Source of the DNA: Kofleriaceae bacterium
GTDB taxonomy: Bacteria > Myxococcota_A > Polyangia > Haliangiales > Haliangiaceae
DNA length: 64,000 nt
Assembly (NCBI GenBank): GCA_018058095.1
Contig: JAGPCO010000026.1
Span: forward strand, 1 to 64,000
Direction: 5' to 3'
A model generated the notes under the pieces. That model was not told the DNA's origin and did no database searches. It worked only from the letters and a program-made list of their open reading frames with translations. Every line of letters starts with the position of its first letter. Position 1 is the first letter of the stretch. This document shows, piece after piece, positions 49,642-61,080 of the stretch. A program made the position numbers and the translations under genes.

Positions 49642-50121
49642 ATGCCCCGCTGGCCTGGCCTGCCTGCCGTGCTCACCGGCGCCGCGCTGATCCTGGCCGC
49701 GCCGGCCGCCTTCGTCGCCGCGGTGGGATCGGGCGACGAGGCGACGCGGGCGGACCGCGACTGCACCTGCGTGACCGATTGCGGGGACCTGGCGCTACCC
49801 GAACCAGGCCCCGCCGTGATCGACCTGCCCGGCGTGCTGACGGTGCCCCCGTCACCGGAGCTGTGGCTGTGGACGCGGATCCCCTTGCCACCGGAGGAGC
49901 GCATCGTCTGGCACGGCGAGGTCATCGTGTCCGAGAGGGATGTGCTCGCGTCGTGGCGGTGGAGCGACCTGCCGCCGGGGCGGAAGGCCCTGGAGCTGCA
50001 GACCGGCAGCGCGGCGGAGCCCACCGTGACCCGGCTCCAGCTGTTCGTCGATCGCGGGTGGACCCTGCCGTCACCGGCGCGGATCGTCGACGCCCGGTTC
50101 TTCGATCTCTACGTGCCTTGA
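49642..50121 (+). CDS. Secreted or membrane-anchored protein of unknown function
   Basis: A 159-aa protein with an N-terminal hydrophobic segment (AVLTGAALILAAPAAFVAAV), three nearby Cys (CTCVTDC) and a beta-rich domain with several Trp (ELWLWTRIPLPPE, WHGEVIV, ASWRWSDLP). The 3' end overlaps the convergent DUF1963 gene by 13 bp. The family is not recognised. Its ATG has AGAGGG only two bases upstream, a poor spacing, so the start is uncertain. Confidence 0.55.
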   Translation: MPRWPGLPAVLTGAALILAAPAAFVAAVGSGDEATRADRDCTCVTDCGDLALPEPGPAVIDLPGVLTVPPSPELWLWTRIPLPPEERIVWHGEVIVSERDVLASWRWSDLPPGRKALELQTGSAAEPTVTRLQLFVDRGWTLPSPARIVDARFFDLYVP

Positions 50122-50924
50122 AAGACCAGGCCAAACTGCAGCTTGTGGTCTGGGCAGTTGAAGAGGTACGCGGTCCAGACGTCGCCCCACGACGCCGAAA
50201 CACAAGCATCAGGGGAGACCTGCAGGAGCAGGTCCATCGGCCTCTCGCAATCCGGGCAGATCGTCGTCTTGTCACCCCCGTTGCACCAGTGAGGGTATCC
50301 GCCCAGGACAAGGCCTCGGTTTCTCAGGTGAGGTGACACTGTCGGCGCTGCCCCGACCGACCTGGCCGAACGACAGTAGTCGAGCGCCAGCTCATCCAGG
50401 TGCTTCGTGTACTGCCACGACTCGAGGAGCTCCGATGGGACCACCTCCGGCAAGCCTTGGAAGGCGACGGCGTCCGGCAGCGACGTCTCACAGATCGACG
50501 TGACGTAACACTCCTCGAAGATCTCCCAATCCGGACGTGTGCTGACGTCGGGCTTCTCCAGCACGACCAGTTCGGAAGCCGAGATGCTCTCGTATGCGTG
50601 CACCTGCCACGCATCGTTGCCGTAACCTTCGTCGTCCAGAAAAGTCGCCTGCCTCGCCGTGAGCCCCCCGCAGCACCATCCGTAGTAGAACCCAAAGAAG
50701 GCGAATGGCGCTGCAAGGTGGACGTAGGACGTAGCGTGAACTTGCGCCACGAACTGCAGCGGCGTCTCGCAGCGCTTACACACCGGCCAGCGCACCCCCG
50801 CCCGGGCGGCCGGTAAGCCGCCGAACTTGGTGTGAACGGACGAGAGATCTCGTCGATCACTCTCAACGAGACGGACCCGGTCCCGCCGCAGGTGATCAAA
50901 GTGCTTGCGCAGCTCGGTGATCAT
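50109..50924 (-). CDS. DUF1963 (YwqG-like) protein
   Basis: A 271-aa protein. KFGGLPAARAGVRWPVC and PLQFVAQVH at the N-terminal half and VLGGYPHWC, LLLQVSPD, SASWGDVWTAYLFNC at the C-terminal half are DUF1963 signatures. Extra CxxC pairs (CKRC, CPDC) could bind zinc. These proteins often neighbour polymorphic toxins, but their role is unknown. It begins 26 bp after the propeller-protein gene, as a probable two-gene unit. Codon use is less GC-biased than in the flanks. Confidence 0.8.
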   Translation of the reverse strand: MITELRKHFDHLRRDRVRLVESDRRDLSSVHTKFGGLPAARAGVRWPVCKRCETPLQFVAQVHATSYVHLAAPFAFFGFYYGWCCGGLTARQATFLDDEGYGNDAWQVHAYESISASELVVLEKPDVSTRPDWEIFEECYVTSICETSLPDAVAFQGLPEVVPSELLESWQYTKHLDELALDYCRSARSVGAAPTVSPHLRNRGLVLGGYPHWCNGGDKTTICPDCERPMDLLLQVSPDACVSASWGDVWTAYLFNCPDHKLQFGLVFQGT

Positions 50925-50949
50925 CGATCTCGAGAACACGACCGTCCGC

Positions 50950-51843
50950 CTAGCTGTACCTGGCGCCGAACCAGGCGGCGCCATCGAACCGCGCCGCCAG
51001 CGCGGCGCCGGCGGCGCCGAGGTACTCCGTGTTGGCGGCCAGTCGGTAGCACGGCCAGGCCTTCACGTTGGTGAGCGTCTTGCCATCGAACGTGAACAAC
51101 CCCTCGCCACCAGCTGCGACGAACAGGGTCCCGCGAAAGCTCTCGATCGCGTGCAGGTCGTACGCCGGCTGCGACAGATCAGCCCAGGTGGCGCCGGCGC
51201 CGCGGAACAGGACGCCCTCCGCCCCACACACGAACACCTCGTCTGCCGCTCGCACGGCCAGGCCGCGCAGGTGCCCCTTCAGCGGCAGCTGGATCGGCGT
51301 CCAGGTCCGGCCGTCATGGCGCGCGAACAGCCCATTGGCGCCACACACGTACAGGTCTCCGTCGGTCGCGCCGCGAACGGCGAAGATCGTCTCACCGAGT
51401 GACGCCCCCAGCGGGGTCCAGGCCGTTCCATCTGCGCGATAGACGACGCCCTCATCGCCGGCGCTGTAGACCTCGCCCTCACCCCGCCCCCAGATCACGG
51501 TCAGCGGACGCGTCGAGACCTGGGTGACCGACCAGACGTTGCCATCGAACTGGTGGACCCGGCCCTCCGCATCGCCGACGTACAGGCGGCCGGCAGGCGA
51601 ACGCCACAGGGCCGTCAGCTGGACCGAGACGTCGAGCAGCTGGGTCTGGACGTTCGGCGCCGAGCGCGAGGCGACGTCCGATGCATGATAGACGAACGAG
51701 TTGAAGGCCTCGCCGTTCGTGTACACCACCACGCTATAGAGGCCACCCTCGAGGTCCGCAACGACCCCATCGCAGCTGGCCGAGGGGGGCTCCGCTGGCT
51801 GCTTCCGCTTCGAGGGGGACCGGGTCGACCTCTTGCTGCTCAT
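50950..51843 (-). CDS. Beta-propeller-like repeat protein
   Basis: A 297-aa protein without a signal peptide. About six blades of the form (GRLYVGDAEGRVHQFDG, GEVYSAGDEGVVYRADG, DGDLYVCGANGLFARHDG, DEVFVCGAEGVLFRGAG) with WTPLGA-type strands, typical of seven-bladed propellers. The N-terminus is basic (SSKRSTRSPSKRKQ). It is predicted to bind a partner protein; the DUF1963 gene 26 bp downstream is the candidate. The ATG has TACACT 7 bp upstream. Confidence 0.75.
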   Translation of the reverse strand: MSSKRSTRSPSKRKQPAEPPSASCDGVVADLEGGLYSVVVYTNGEAFNSFVYHASDVASRSAPNVQTQLLDVSVQLTALWRSPAGRLYVGDAEGRVHQFDGNVWSVTQVSTRPLTVIWGRGEGEVYSAGDEGVVYRADGTAWTPLGASLGETIFAVRGATDGDLYVCGANGLFARHDGRTWTPIQLPLKGHLRGLAVRAADEVFVCGAEGVLFRGAGATWADLSQPAYDLHAIESFRGTLFVAAGGEGLFTFDGKTLTNVKAWPCYRLAANTEYLGAAGAALAARFDGAAWFGARYS

Positions 51844-51850
51844 GGACGCG

Positions 51851-51856
51851 AGTGTA
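51851..51856 (-). promoter_or_regulatory. -10-like hexamer of the propeller gene
   Basis: Minus strand TACACT, 7 bp before the ATG at 51843. Confidence 0.6.
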
Positions 51857-51883
51857 GCGGTGTCACACGCGTCGCGTCCGCGG

Positions 51884-52363
51884 CTACTGCTGCTGGTCGT
51901 CGAACAGGCCGGGGCACTTGGCCTCGAGCGCCAGGCAGTCCGGGGTCATGGTCGGGTCGGTCCCGCCCATGGAGCCGAGGTCGGCGCAGGTGGCGTCGGC
52001 CAGCTCGGCGAACAGGGCCAGCTGCGAATGGTTGCAGGCGTCGACCTCATCCACCGTCGCGTCGCACATGCGGATCGGGTCCATGGCGTCGGGCGCCTCG
52101 CAGGCCGGGTCCATGGCCAGCGTCGAGGTGATGCAGGCGTCGAGGCGGGCCTGGTCACACGGGGCCATGAACGCCTCGACGATGAGGCAGCCGAGCCCGG
52201 CCACGCCGCGCTTCTCCTCCTCGCTCGCCTCCTCGAACTGGTCCTGGCACAGGGCCACGAAGTCGGCGTCGGACAGGCTCGACACCAGGCGATCGTCGCC
52301 GCCGCCGCCGCAGGCGACGGTGGTGGCGGTGAGGACGGACAGCAGGATGGTGGTGGTTCGCAT
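51884..52363 (-). CDS. Cys-rich predicted lipoprotein
   Basis: A 159-aa protein with lipobox-like TVACGG (Cys 18) and about ten further cysteines spaced through a helical domain (FVALCQDQF, GLGCLIVEAF, APCDQARLDACI, ATCADL). This pattern is common among small myxobacterial lipoproteins of unknown role. The ATG at 52363 begins the signal peptide (MRTTTILLSVL); a GATGCT hexamer 6 bp upstream is a weaker version of the motif seen elsewhere. Confidence 0.7.
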   Translation of the reverse strand: MRTTTILLSVLTATTVACGGGGDDRLVSSLSDADFVALCQDQFEEASEEEKRGVAGLGCLIVEAFMAPCDQARLDACITSTLAMDPACEAPDAMDPIRMCDATVDEVDACNHSQLALFAELADATCADLGSMGGTDPTMTPDCLALEAKCPGLFDDQQQ

Positions 52364-52472
52364 GGCCGAAGCATCGGCGCGGTCGGGCCCCGGCGCAAGT
52401 GATCGACCTTGCATGCAACAGGCGCTGCCAGCGGTTGCCACCAGGTGTGGCAGGCGCTAAGCACGCGGGACC

Positions 52473-53393
52473 TTGTCGACTCCGGTGCTGGCCGCGCGCC
52501 AACTGACCAAGCGCTACGGCGCCCGCACCGTCGTCGACAAGCTCGACCTCGCCGTCGAGCCGGGCGACGTGTACGGCTTCCTCGGCCCCAACGGCGCCGG
52601 CAAGACGACCACGCTGCGCATGCTGCTCGGGCTGGTCCACCCCAGCGCCGGCGACGTGACCCTGTTCGGCCAGCACCTGACGCCGCGCCACCGCGCCCCG
52701 CTGGCCCGGGTCGGCGCCATCGTCGAGGCGCCGGCCTTCTACCTCGAGCTGACGGCGCGCAAGAACCTCGAGCTGCTGGCCAGCCTGACCGGGCCGTGCC
52801 CGCCGCGCCGCATCGACCAGGTGCTCGACCGCGTCGGCCTGACCGACCGCCAGCACGACCGCGTCCGCATCTACTCGCACGGCATGAAGCAGCGCCTGGC
52901 CATCGCCGCCGCCCTCCTGCCCCGGCCCGAGCTGGTCATCCTCGACGAGCCGACCAACGGCCTCGATCCCATCGGCATCCGCGAGCTGCGCGCGCTCATC
53001 CGCAGCCTGGCCGTCGACGACGGCCTGACCGTCGTGCTGTCGAGCCACCTCCTGGCCGAGGTCGAGCAGGTGTGCAAGCGCGCCGTCGTCATCGCCCGCG
53101 GCCGCGCGGTGTGGGAGGGTGAGGTCGCTGGCCTCCTGGCCGGGCGCCGCAAGCTGCGCCTCCTGGCCCGGCCGACCGCGGCCATCGGCCCGGTCGTGGC
53201 CGCCGCCGGCGGCATGCTCGAGCTCGACGGCGAGGTGGCGTGGATCACCGGCGTGGCCGACGTGCCGGCGCTGGTCGCCGCCCTGGTCACGGCCGGGGTC
53301 GCGGTGGCCGAGGTCACGCCGTGGACGCCGACCCTCGAGGAGGTGTTCCTCGACCTGGTCGCGGCGCCGCAGCCCATGGCGGTGGCGTCGTGA
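52473..53393 (+). CDS. ABC transporter ATP-binding protein
   Basis: A 306-aa ATPase of the drug/lipid-export type. GPNGAGKTTTL is Walker A, YSHGMKQRL is the degenerate signature motif, LVILDEPTNGL is Walker B and LSSHLLAEV the H-loop; the last ~90 residues form an extra domain. It energises the permease that follows with a GTGA overlap. The TTG start at 52473 is an unusual codon and has no clear ribosome site; an in-frame internal start is possible. Confidence 0.9.
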   Translation: MSTPVLAARQLTKRYGARTVVDKLDLAVEPGDVYGFLGPNGAGKTTTLRMLLGLVHPSAGDVTLFGQHLTPRHRAPLARVGAIVEAPAFYLELTARKNLELLASLTGPCPPRRIDQVLDRVGLTDRQHDRVRIYSHGMKQRLAIAAALLPRPELVILDEPTNGLDPIGIRELRALIRSLAVDDGLTVVLSSHLLAEVEQVCKRAVVIARGRAVWEGEVAGLLAGRRKLRLLARPTAAIGPVVAAAGGMLELDGEVAWITGVADVPALVAALVTAGVAVAEVTPWTPTLEEVFLDLVAAPQPMAVAS

Positions 53394-54313
53394 GCGCCGC
53401 GCCCGAGGCCGCGGACGACCACCGGCCCCGCATCGGCCGCAGCGGCGGCGGCCTGCTCAACCTGGTGCGCCTCGAGCTGGTCAAGCTGGTGCACCGGCGC
53501 GGCTCGTACGTCGGCTTTGGCCTGTGCCTGGCCTTCTGCCTCATCGTCGGGGTCGGCTTCGGCCTTTCGAAGTGGAGGTCGCTCGACCGCTGGGGCGGCG
53601 GCGTCGTCAACCCCAAGGCCTTCATCAACGGGCCGTTCTTCGCCAACTTCTGCCTGCAGATCGGCTTCTTCGCGTTGATGCCGCTCTTGACCGCCGCCCT
53701 CGGCGGCGGCCAGCTCGCCGGCGAGGCGCGTGACGGCACCCTGCGCGTGGTGCTGGTCCGCCCGATCGGTCGGGTCCCGCTGTACTGGGCCAAGGTCATC
53801 GCCACGTACCTGTGGGTGCAGGCCATGGTGCTGTTCCTGGTCGTGCTCGCGCTGCTCATCGGCCAGGTCCTGTACGGCGGCGACCGGCTCATGGTCTTCG
53901 TGTGGGAGTTCCGCAAGGCCGGGCCGTTCGTGCTCGAGGCGCGCGACTGGCTGTGGGTGGTCCCGCTCGCCTCCCTCGGCGCCGGCCTGTCGCTGTTCGT
54001 CATCGCCGCCTTCGCCATGATGCTGTCGGCCATGACCGAGTCCCCGGCCGCGGCCCAGGTCGCGGCGGTCGGCACCTTCCTCATGTCGAGCGTGCTGCAC
54101 CAGCTGCCCGAGGAGCTGCTGTCCAGCGAGTTCCGCCAGCTGCTGCCGACGGTGCACATGAACTTCTGGCACGAGCTGTACCGGCTGGCGCACCCGCGCA
54201 TGGGGCCCGACGTCGACCGCATCGTCACCGACCTGGCCTGGTGTGGTGGCCTGACCGTGGTCTTCCTCGTCGTCGGCATGGTCGTCTTCCGCCGCCGCGA
54301 CATCACCGCGTGA
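53390..54313 (+). CDS. ABC-2 type transporter permease
   Basis: A 307-aa membrane protein with six hydrophobic helices (for example YVGFGLCLAFCLIVGVGF, LFLVVLALLIGQVL, TVVFLVVGMVVF). ARDGTLRVVLVRPIGRVPLYWAK is the pattern of ABC-2 permeases. It pairs with the ATPase by GTGA. An exporter for a lipid, drug or surface component is likely. Confidence 0.85.
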   Translation: MSAAPEAADDHRPRIGRSGGGLLNLVRLELVKLVHRRGSYVGFGLCLAFCLIVGVGFGLSKWRSLDRWGGGVVNPKAFINGPFFANFCLQIGFFALMPLLTAALGGGQLAGEARDGTLRVVLVRPIGRVPLYWAKVIATYLWVQAMVLFLVVLALLIGQVLYGGDRLMVFVWEFRKAGPFVLEARDWLWVVPLASLGAGLSLFVIAAFAMMLSAMTESPAAAQVAAVGTFLMSSVLHQLPEELLSSEFRQLLPTVHMNFWHELYRLAHPRMGPDVDRIVTDLAWCGGLTVVFLVVGMVVFRRRDITA

Positions 54314-54334
54314 ACGTGCGATGCTCGGGCGCTG

Positions 54335-55453
54335 ATGCCGCCTCGCGAACCGCAACCCGGCCACGTCGTGGCCGGACGCTACGAGCTGATCGAGATCGCG
54401 GGCCGCGGCGGCATGGCCAACGTGTGGCGGGCCCGGGTCAAGGGTGACGCCGGCTTCTCCAAGCCGATCGCCGTCAAGCAGATGCACCCAGCGCTGGCCC
54501 AGCAGGACAACTACGTCAAGATGTTCGTCGAGGAGGCCCGCCTGGGGGCCGAGCTCGACTCGGCCAACGTGGCCGAGGTCTACGACTTCATCGCCGAGCA
54601 GGGCAACTACTACATGGCGCTGGAGTGGATCGACGGCATCGATCTGGGCAGCTGGATCCGCTGGCACATCGAGCGGCGTGAGCCACCGCGGTGGGAGCTG
54701 GTCGCGGCCATCGGCGTCGGCATCCTGCGTGGCCTGGCGGCCGGGCACGAGCGGGTTGACGCCACCGGCCGGGTCGCCCCGGTGGTGCACCGCGACGTGT
54801 CGCCGCACAACATCATCCTGACCCGGCAGGGGGTGGTGAAGGTCATCGACTTCGGCCTGGCCCTGGCCAGCGACCGCCGCGACGAGACGACCGAGCCGGG
54901 CGTGGTGAAGGGCAAGATGTCGTACCTGGCGCCGGAGATCGTCGCCGGGGGGCGGCCGGTCCCGGCGTCGGACCAGTTCGCGACCGGCTCGGTGTTGTGG
55001 GAGACCCTGGTCGGGCGCAAGCTGTTCGAGGGCAGCAGCGACTACGAGACCTACGTGCGCCTGCGCGACTGCGTGGTGCAGCCGCTCAAGCCGGTCCGGC
55101 CCGACGTGCCGGCCCACTTCGCCCAGCTCATCGGTCGCGCCCTGTCGGCCGACATCGCCGAGCGCTTCCCGTCGACGCGGGAGATGGCGCGCCAGATCGG
55201 CACCGCGCTCAAGAAGGTGTCGCTGCGCAAGGACCTGCACGTGGTGCTGGCCAAGTCGGTCGGCGACGCCCGCGCCGCCATGGGCCTGGGCGGCCGCACC
55301 GGCGACCCGTCGACGTCCACCCCCATCGCCGACCTCATCCCCGACGAGCTGTCGCCGCCGCCCGGCATCGCCTTCCCGCCCAAGCCGCCGGCCCCGAGCG
55401 AGGAGAAGCGCGGCCTGCGCCACCGCCTGCCGGCCCTGTTCCGCCGGAAGTAG
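54335..55453 (+). CDS. Ser/Thr protein kinase
   Basis: A 372-aa Hanks kinase: GRGGMANVWRA (P-loop), IAVKQM (Lys), VHRDVSPHNII (the myxobacterial-type catalytic loop), VIDFGLAL (DFG) and KGKMSYLAPE. The kinase domain fills about 15-290; the tail is Pro-rich and ends basic, with no transmembrane helix. It begins 22 bp after the permease gene and may be co-transcribed with the exporter. A GATGCT hexamer 9 bp upstream is a weak promoter candidate. Confidence 0.9.
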   Translation: MPPREPQPGHVVAGRYELIEIAGRGGMANVWRARVKGDAGFSKPIAVKQMHPALAQQDNYVKMFVEEARLGAELDSANVAEVYDFIAEQGNYYMALEWIDGIDLGSWIRWHIERREPPRWELVAAIGVGILRGLAAGHERVDATGRVAPVVHRDVSPHNIILTRQGVVKVIDFGLALASDRRDETTEPGVVKGKMSYLAPEIVAGGRPVPASDQFATGSVLWETLVGRKLFEGSSDYETYVRLRDCVVQPLKPVRPDVPAHFAQLIGRALSADIAERFPSTREMARQIGTALKKVSLRKDLHVVLAKSVGDARAAMGLGGRTGDPSTSTPIADLIPDELSPPPGIAFPPKPPAPSEEKRGLRHRLPALFRRK

Positions 55454-55460
55454 CACGATC

Positions 55461-55781
55461 GTGAGCGCCGGCGCCGCGCCCTGGAGCGTGTACCTGGCGC
55501 GTTGCGCCGACGGCACCCTGTACTGCGGCATCGCCCGCGACGTCGCCGCCCGCATCGCCGCCCACGACGCCGGCCGCGGCGCCCGCTACACCCGCGGGCG
55601 TGGCCCGCTCGTCGTCGTCGCCACCCGCCGGTTCCGGACCAAGGGCACCGCGCTGCGGGTCGAGGCCGCGGTCAAGCGCCTGCCGCGCGCCACCAAGCTG
55701 GCGCTGGCCAGTGGCGCCGCCAGCCTCGAGCCGATCGTCCGCCGCGCCCGGGCCGCGGCCGCGCGCGCGCGCCGGGCCTGA
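55461..55781 (+). CDS. GIY-YIG nuclease family protein (UPF0213/YhbQ-like)
   Basis: A 106-aa protein. WSVYLARCADGTLYCGIARD is the GIY-YIG region in its Y-Y variant (VYLARC...LYCGI) and RYTRGRGPLVVV follows. The length matches YhbQ-like nucleases, implicated in DNA repair or mobile DNA. GTG start 8 bp after the kinase stop, so probably the last gene of that unit. Confidence 0.85.
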   Translation: MSAGAAPWSVYLARCADGTLYCGIARDVAARIAAHDAGRGARYTRGRGPLVVVATRRFRTKGTALRVEAAVKRLPRATKLALASGAASLEPIVRRARAAAARARRA

Positions 55782-55793
55782 GCGGCCGCGGGC

Positions 55794-56705
55794 TCAGCCG
55801 ACCGGCGCGGACACGCTGGCGCTGGTGGTCACCGGCACCGCGTGATGGAACTGGGTCAGGTCGACGAACATCGAGCCGTCGGCGAGCGGCCGCAGGGTGT
55901 CGACGAAGCGGTGGTCGATCAGGAGGTCGGGGGTGTCGTAGTGGTGCCGGGTGTGGACGGTCTGGGTCGAGGTCTCGTCGATGCCGGTCAGGGCGATCGA
56001 CAGCTCGACCTCGCGCGCGGCCAGGCCAGCGGCGTCGAGGCCGTGCAGCGGGCTGGTCTCGTCGATGACGTGCATCACCATCCAGCCTCGGGTCATGCCG
56101 ACGTGGCGGTCGCGGACCAGGCGCAGGTCGTGCGACCGGAAGAACAGCGAGCCCTCCTGGGTGGTGGTGGTCATGGTGGCGACGACGTGGACGGTGGCCT
56201 CGACGATCGCGTTGCTGCGCTGGTTGGCGATGCGGAACATGAGGGTGCGCACGCCGTCGTGTGGGCCGATGACCGCGACCCGGGAGAACGCGACCCGGGT
56301 GGTCGCGCGCGAGAACTTGGCGAACACCAGGCCGGTGGCCAGGGCCGAGAAGACGATGCCGACGATCGACTCGGCGATCATCAGCACGTTGGCGCCGGCA
56401 CCGACCGGGTTCATCACGCCGTAGCCGATGGTGGCCATGGTCTGGATCGAGAACGACAGCGCGTCGAGGAACGAGCCCGGGCGGGCCCCGGCCACGCCGC
56501 CGGCGGTGAGGTAGGCCAGGCCGAAGGCGAGGTTGATGGTCAGGAACAGGCCGGCGATGACCAGCAGCGCGAGCGGCCACGACATGCGCAGGAACCAGTG
56601 GTAGGCGTCGCTGAGCACCGCGCGCTGCTCGCCGCGCACGTAGTAGGTCGAGCCGCCGCGATGGATGCGGCGGGCGTCGGCGGGGACGTCGGCGGGGCGG
56701 GGCAT
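55794..56705 (-). CDS. Inward-rectifier potassium channel (KirBac-like)
   Basis: A 303-aa channel: slide helix (YHWFLRMSWPLAL), TM1 (about 43-66), pore helix and filter TMATIGYGVMNP (TIGYG) at about 85-98, TM2 (about 100-125) and a C-terminal Ig-like cytoplasmic domain with FRIANQRSNAI. It conducts K+ inward with gating through the cytoplasmic domain. It has TAGACT 9 bp before its ATG. Confidence 0.92.
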   Translation of the reverse strand: MPRPADVPADARRIHRGGSTYYVRGEQRAVLSDAYHWFLRMSWPLALLVIAGLFLTINLAFGLAYLTAGGVAGARPGSFLDALSFSIQTMATIGYGVMNPVGAGANVLMIAESIVGIVFSALATGLVFAKFSRATTRVAFSRVAVIGPHDGVRTLMFRIANQRSNAIVEATVHVVATMTTTTQEGSLFFRSHDLRLVRDRHVGMTRGWMVMHVIDETSPLHGLDAAGLAAREVELSIALTGIDETSTQTVHTRHHYDTPDLLIDHRFVDTLRPLADGSMFVDLTQFHHAVPVTTSASVSAPVG

Positions 56706-56714
56706 GGCCGGCGC

Positions 56715-56720
56715 AGTCTA
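56715..56720 (-). promoter_or_regulatory. -10-like hexamer of the Kir gene
   Basis: Minus strand TAGACT, 9 bp before the ATG at 56705. Confidence 0.45.
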
Positions 56721-56756
56721 CCTCGCCGGCGCGACCGGCCGCCGCGGGCGGCGCGG

Positions 56757-57845
56757 TCAGTCGCCGCGCTTGCGCCGCACCACGTCGCGCAGGGCCCGGC
56801 TGGCCCGGCGCTCCTCGGCCCGGCGCGCCACGCTGGCGCGGGCGCTGGCCCCGCCCTTCTCGTCGACCAGCTTGCGGAAGCTGGCGACGCGGTCGGCCGG
56901 CAGCGCGCCGGCGACGACGGCGGCGACGACGGCGCAGCCCGGCTCGGCGTCGTGGCGGCAGTCGGTGAAGCGGCAGGTCGCGGCCACCGCCTCGACGTCG
57001 TCGAAGCTGGCCACCTCGTCATCACCGTCGCCGTCACCCTCGGCCCACAGGCCGAGCTCGCGCATGCCCGGGGTGTCGATGAGGACGCCGCCGTCGTCGA
57101 GCGCGACCAGCTCGCGCCGGGTGGTGGTGTGCCGGCCCTTGTCGTCGTCGGCGCGCTGCTCCTGGGTCAGCTGGGCGTCGCGCCCGAGCAAGCGGTTGGT
57201 CAGGGTCGACTTGCCGACGCCGGAGCTGCCGAGCAGCACGGCGGTGGCCCGGCCCAGGCGGGCCCGCAGCGCGGTCAGGCCGTCGCCGGTCCGGCACGAC
57301 GTCGCCACCACCTCGACCTGGCCGGCGATCGAGTGGACCGGGGCCAGGGCCGCGCCCGGATCGGGCACCAGGTCGAGCTTGTTGACGACCAGGATGGGGG
57401 TGACGCCGGCGTCGACCAGCAGCGACAGGTAGCGCTCGAGCCGGCGCGGCGACAGGTCGAGGTTGGCCGAGGTGACGATGAGGCCGAGGTCGACGTTGGC
57501 GGCGACCGGCTGCGGAGTGGTGCGCTCGCCGGCGGCCTTGCGGACGATGAGGGTGCGGCGCGGCAGGATGGCGCGGATGACCGCCGCCCCGGCCCCGGCC
57601 ACCGCGGCCGGCCAGCGCTCGACCACGACCCAGTCGCCCACCGTCGGCAAGTCGCGCTTGTCGCGGGCGCGATGGAAGGTGCGCCCGGGCAGCTCGGCCC
57701 AGCCGGCGCCGCCGGCGCCGGCCACGTGGTACGCGCCGCGGTGCTCGACCACCACCCGCGCGACCACGCTGTCTCCGGCGACGGCCGCCTGCCAGGTGGC
57801 GTCCCAGCCGAGGCGGGTGAGGTCTGGGTCCGTGCCGGCGGTCAC
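56757..57845 (-). CDS. rsgA: Ribosome biogenesis GTPase RsgA
   Basis: A 362-aa circularly permuted GTPase: an N-terminal OB fold, VVNKLDLV (G4), LLGSSGVGKSTLTNRL (G1), HTTTRREL (G2) and IDTPGMRELG (G3) in permuted order, with a C-terminal zinc site (CRFTDCRHDAEPGC). It assists 30S maturation. An acidic DGDGDDE insertion after the G3 loop is unusual but at a loop. The GTG at 57845 is chosen for the length. Confidence 0.95.
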   Translation of the reverse strand: MTAGTDPDLTRLGWDATWQAAVAGDSVVARVVVEHRGAYHVAGAGGAGWAELPGRTFHRARDKRDLPTVGDWVVVERWPAAVAGAGAAVIRAILPRRTLIVRKAAGERTTPQPVAANVDLGLIVTSANLDLSPRRLERYLSLLVDAGVTPILVVNKLDLVPDPGAALAPVHSIAGQVEVVATSCRTGDGLTALRARLGRATAVLLGSSGVGKSTLTNRLLGRDAQLTQEQRADDDKGRHTTTRRELVALDDGGVLIDTPGMRELGLWAEGDGDGDDEVASFDDVEAVAATCRFTDCRHDAEPGCAVVAAVVAGALPADRVASFRKLVDEKGGASARASVARRAEERRASRALRDVVRRKRGD

Positions 57846-57909
57846 GCCGCCAGCGTCGCACCAAGGCAGGCCGGTGCGCCAGCCTGGATCGGTCCTGAGG
57901 AAGATCGGC

Positions 57910-58652
57910 TCAGTTCAGGTCCTCGAGCTGGGCGCGCAGGCGCTCGAGCTCGTCGGCGATCCGCCGGTTGTCGGGGTCGAGCAGCTGCATGTGCTCGAGC
58001 ACCTCGACCGAGCCGAAGTAGTCGTCGCGCTGGCCGTAGATGCCGGCCAGGTTGGACAACATGCGCTGCAGGATCTTGGCCTTGGGCGTCGGCGCGAGCA
58101 GCTCGTCGTCGACCTCGGCCACCGGCCCGCTGGCGCGGCGCAGCATCGAGTCGAGCTCGTCGAGCTCGCGCACGACGCCGCCGGCGAAGGGGTCGATCAC
58201 CACCGGGTCGCCGTCGTCCCGCACGCCGACCAGGAAGTGGCCGGGGAAGTTGATGCCCCAGGCGGCCAGGCCGATCCGCCGCGCCACCTCCAGCACCAGC
58301 ACGCTCAGGGAGATCGGGATGCCGACGCGGCGGCGCAGCACCTCGGCCAGGAAACTGTTGCGCGGGTCGTGATAGTCCTCGCCGTTGCCGGTGAAGCCGA
58401 GCTGGCCGAACACCACCGCCTGCAGCGCGCGCAGGCGCTGACCCGGCCCGGGCGGCTGGGTCGGGATCGCCGCCCGCACGCGGGCCGCGATGGCGTCGAG
58501 CTCGGCCCGCCCGGCCTCGACGTCGACGCCGTCGGGGCTGGCCCAGGCGCCGATGAGGAGCGCGGCCTCGTCGAGCGCGTGCTCGTCGTCGCCGCCGCGG
58601 ATCGCCAGGGCGAACCGGGCCAGCCGGCCCGGATCGCGAGGAGGACCGGAGG

Positions 58653-58656
<4 letters not shown>
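57910..58656 (-). CDS. SirB1-like transglutaminase/TPR protein, probable CTG start
   Basis: A 248-aa protein in the Transglut_core2/SirB1 family: NSFLAEVLRRRVGIPISLS, LEVARRIGLAAWGINFPGHFLVG and VVIDPFAGG, then two TPR-like helices (MLSNLAGIYGQRDDYFGSV). The domain begins only just inside the end of the PEGA gene, and no ATG, GTG or TTG occurs before it; a CTG overlaps the PEGA stop as CTGA, in the position ATGA/GTGA couplings take elsewhere. A longer start inside the PEGA gene is less likely. Function unknown; homologues are often near ribosome and PrmC genes. Confidence 0.75.
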
Positions 58657-60890
<2,234 letters not shown>

Positions 60891-61080
60891 CACGGATCCT
60901 CCCAAGGCAGGGCGAACGGAGGACGACAAGGTAGCAGGCAGCGGCCAGGGTTGCCGGCCCAGGCGCCCGCTATTTGCGACGGTGATCACGGGCTTACCCG
61001 CGCGGCCACGCCGCGCCACGCCGGTGCCGCCCGCCGCGATCGCGGTCACGCTCACGGTCACGGCCCAGGACGCCGGCCGT

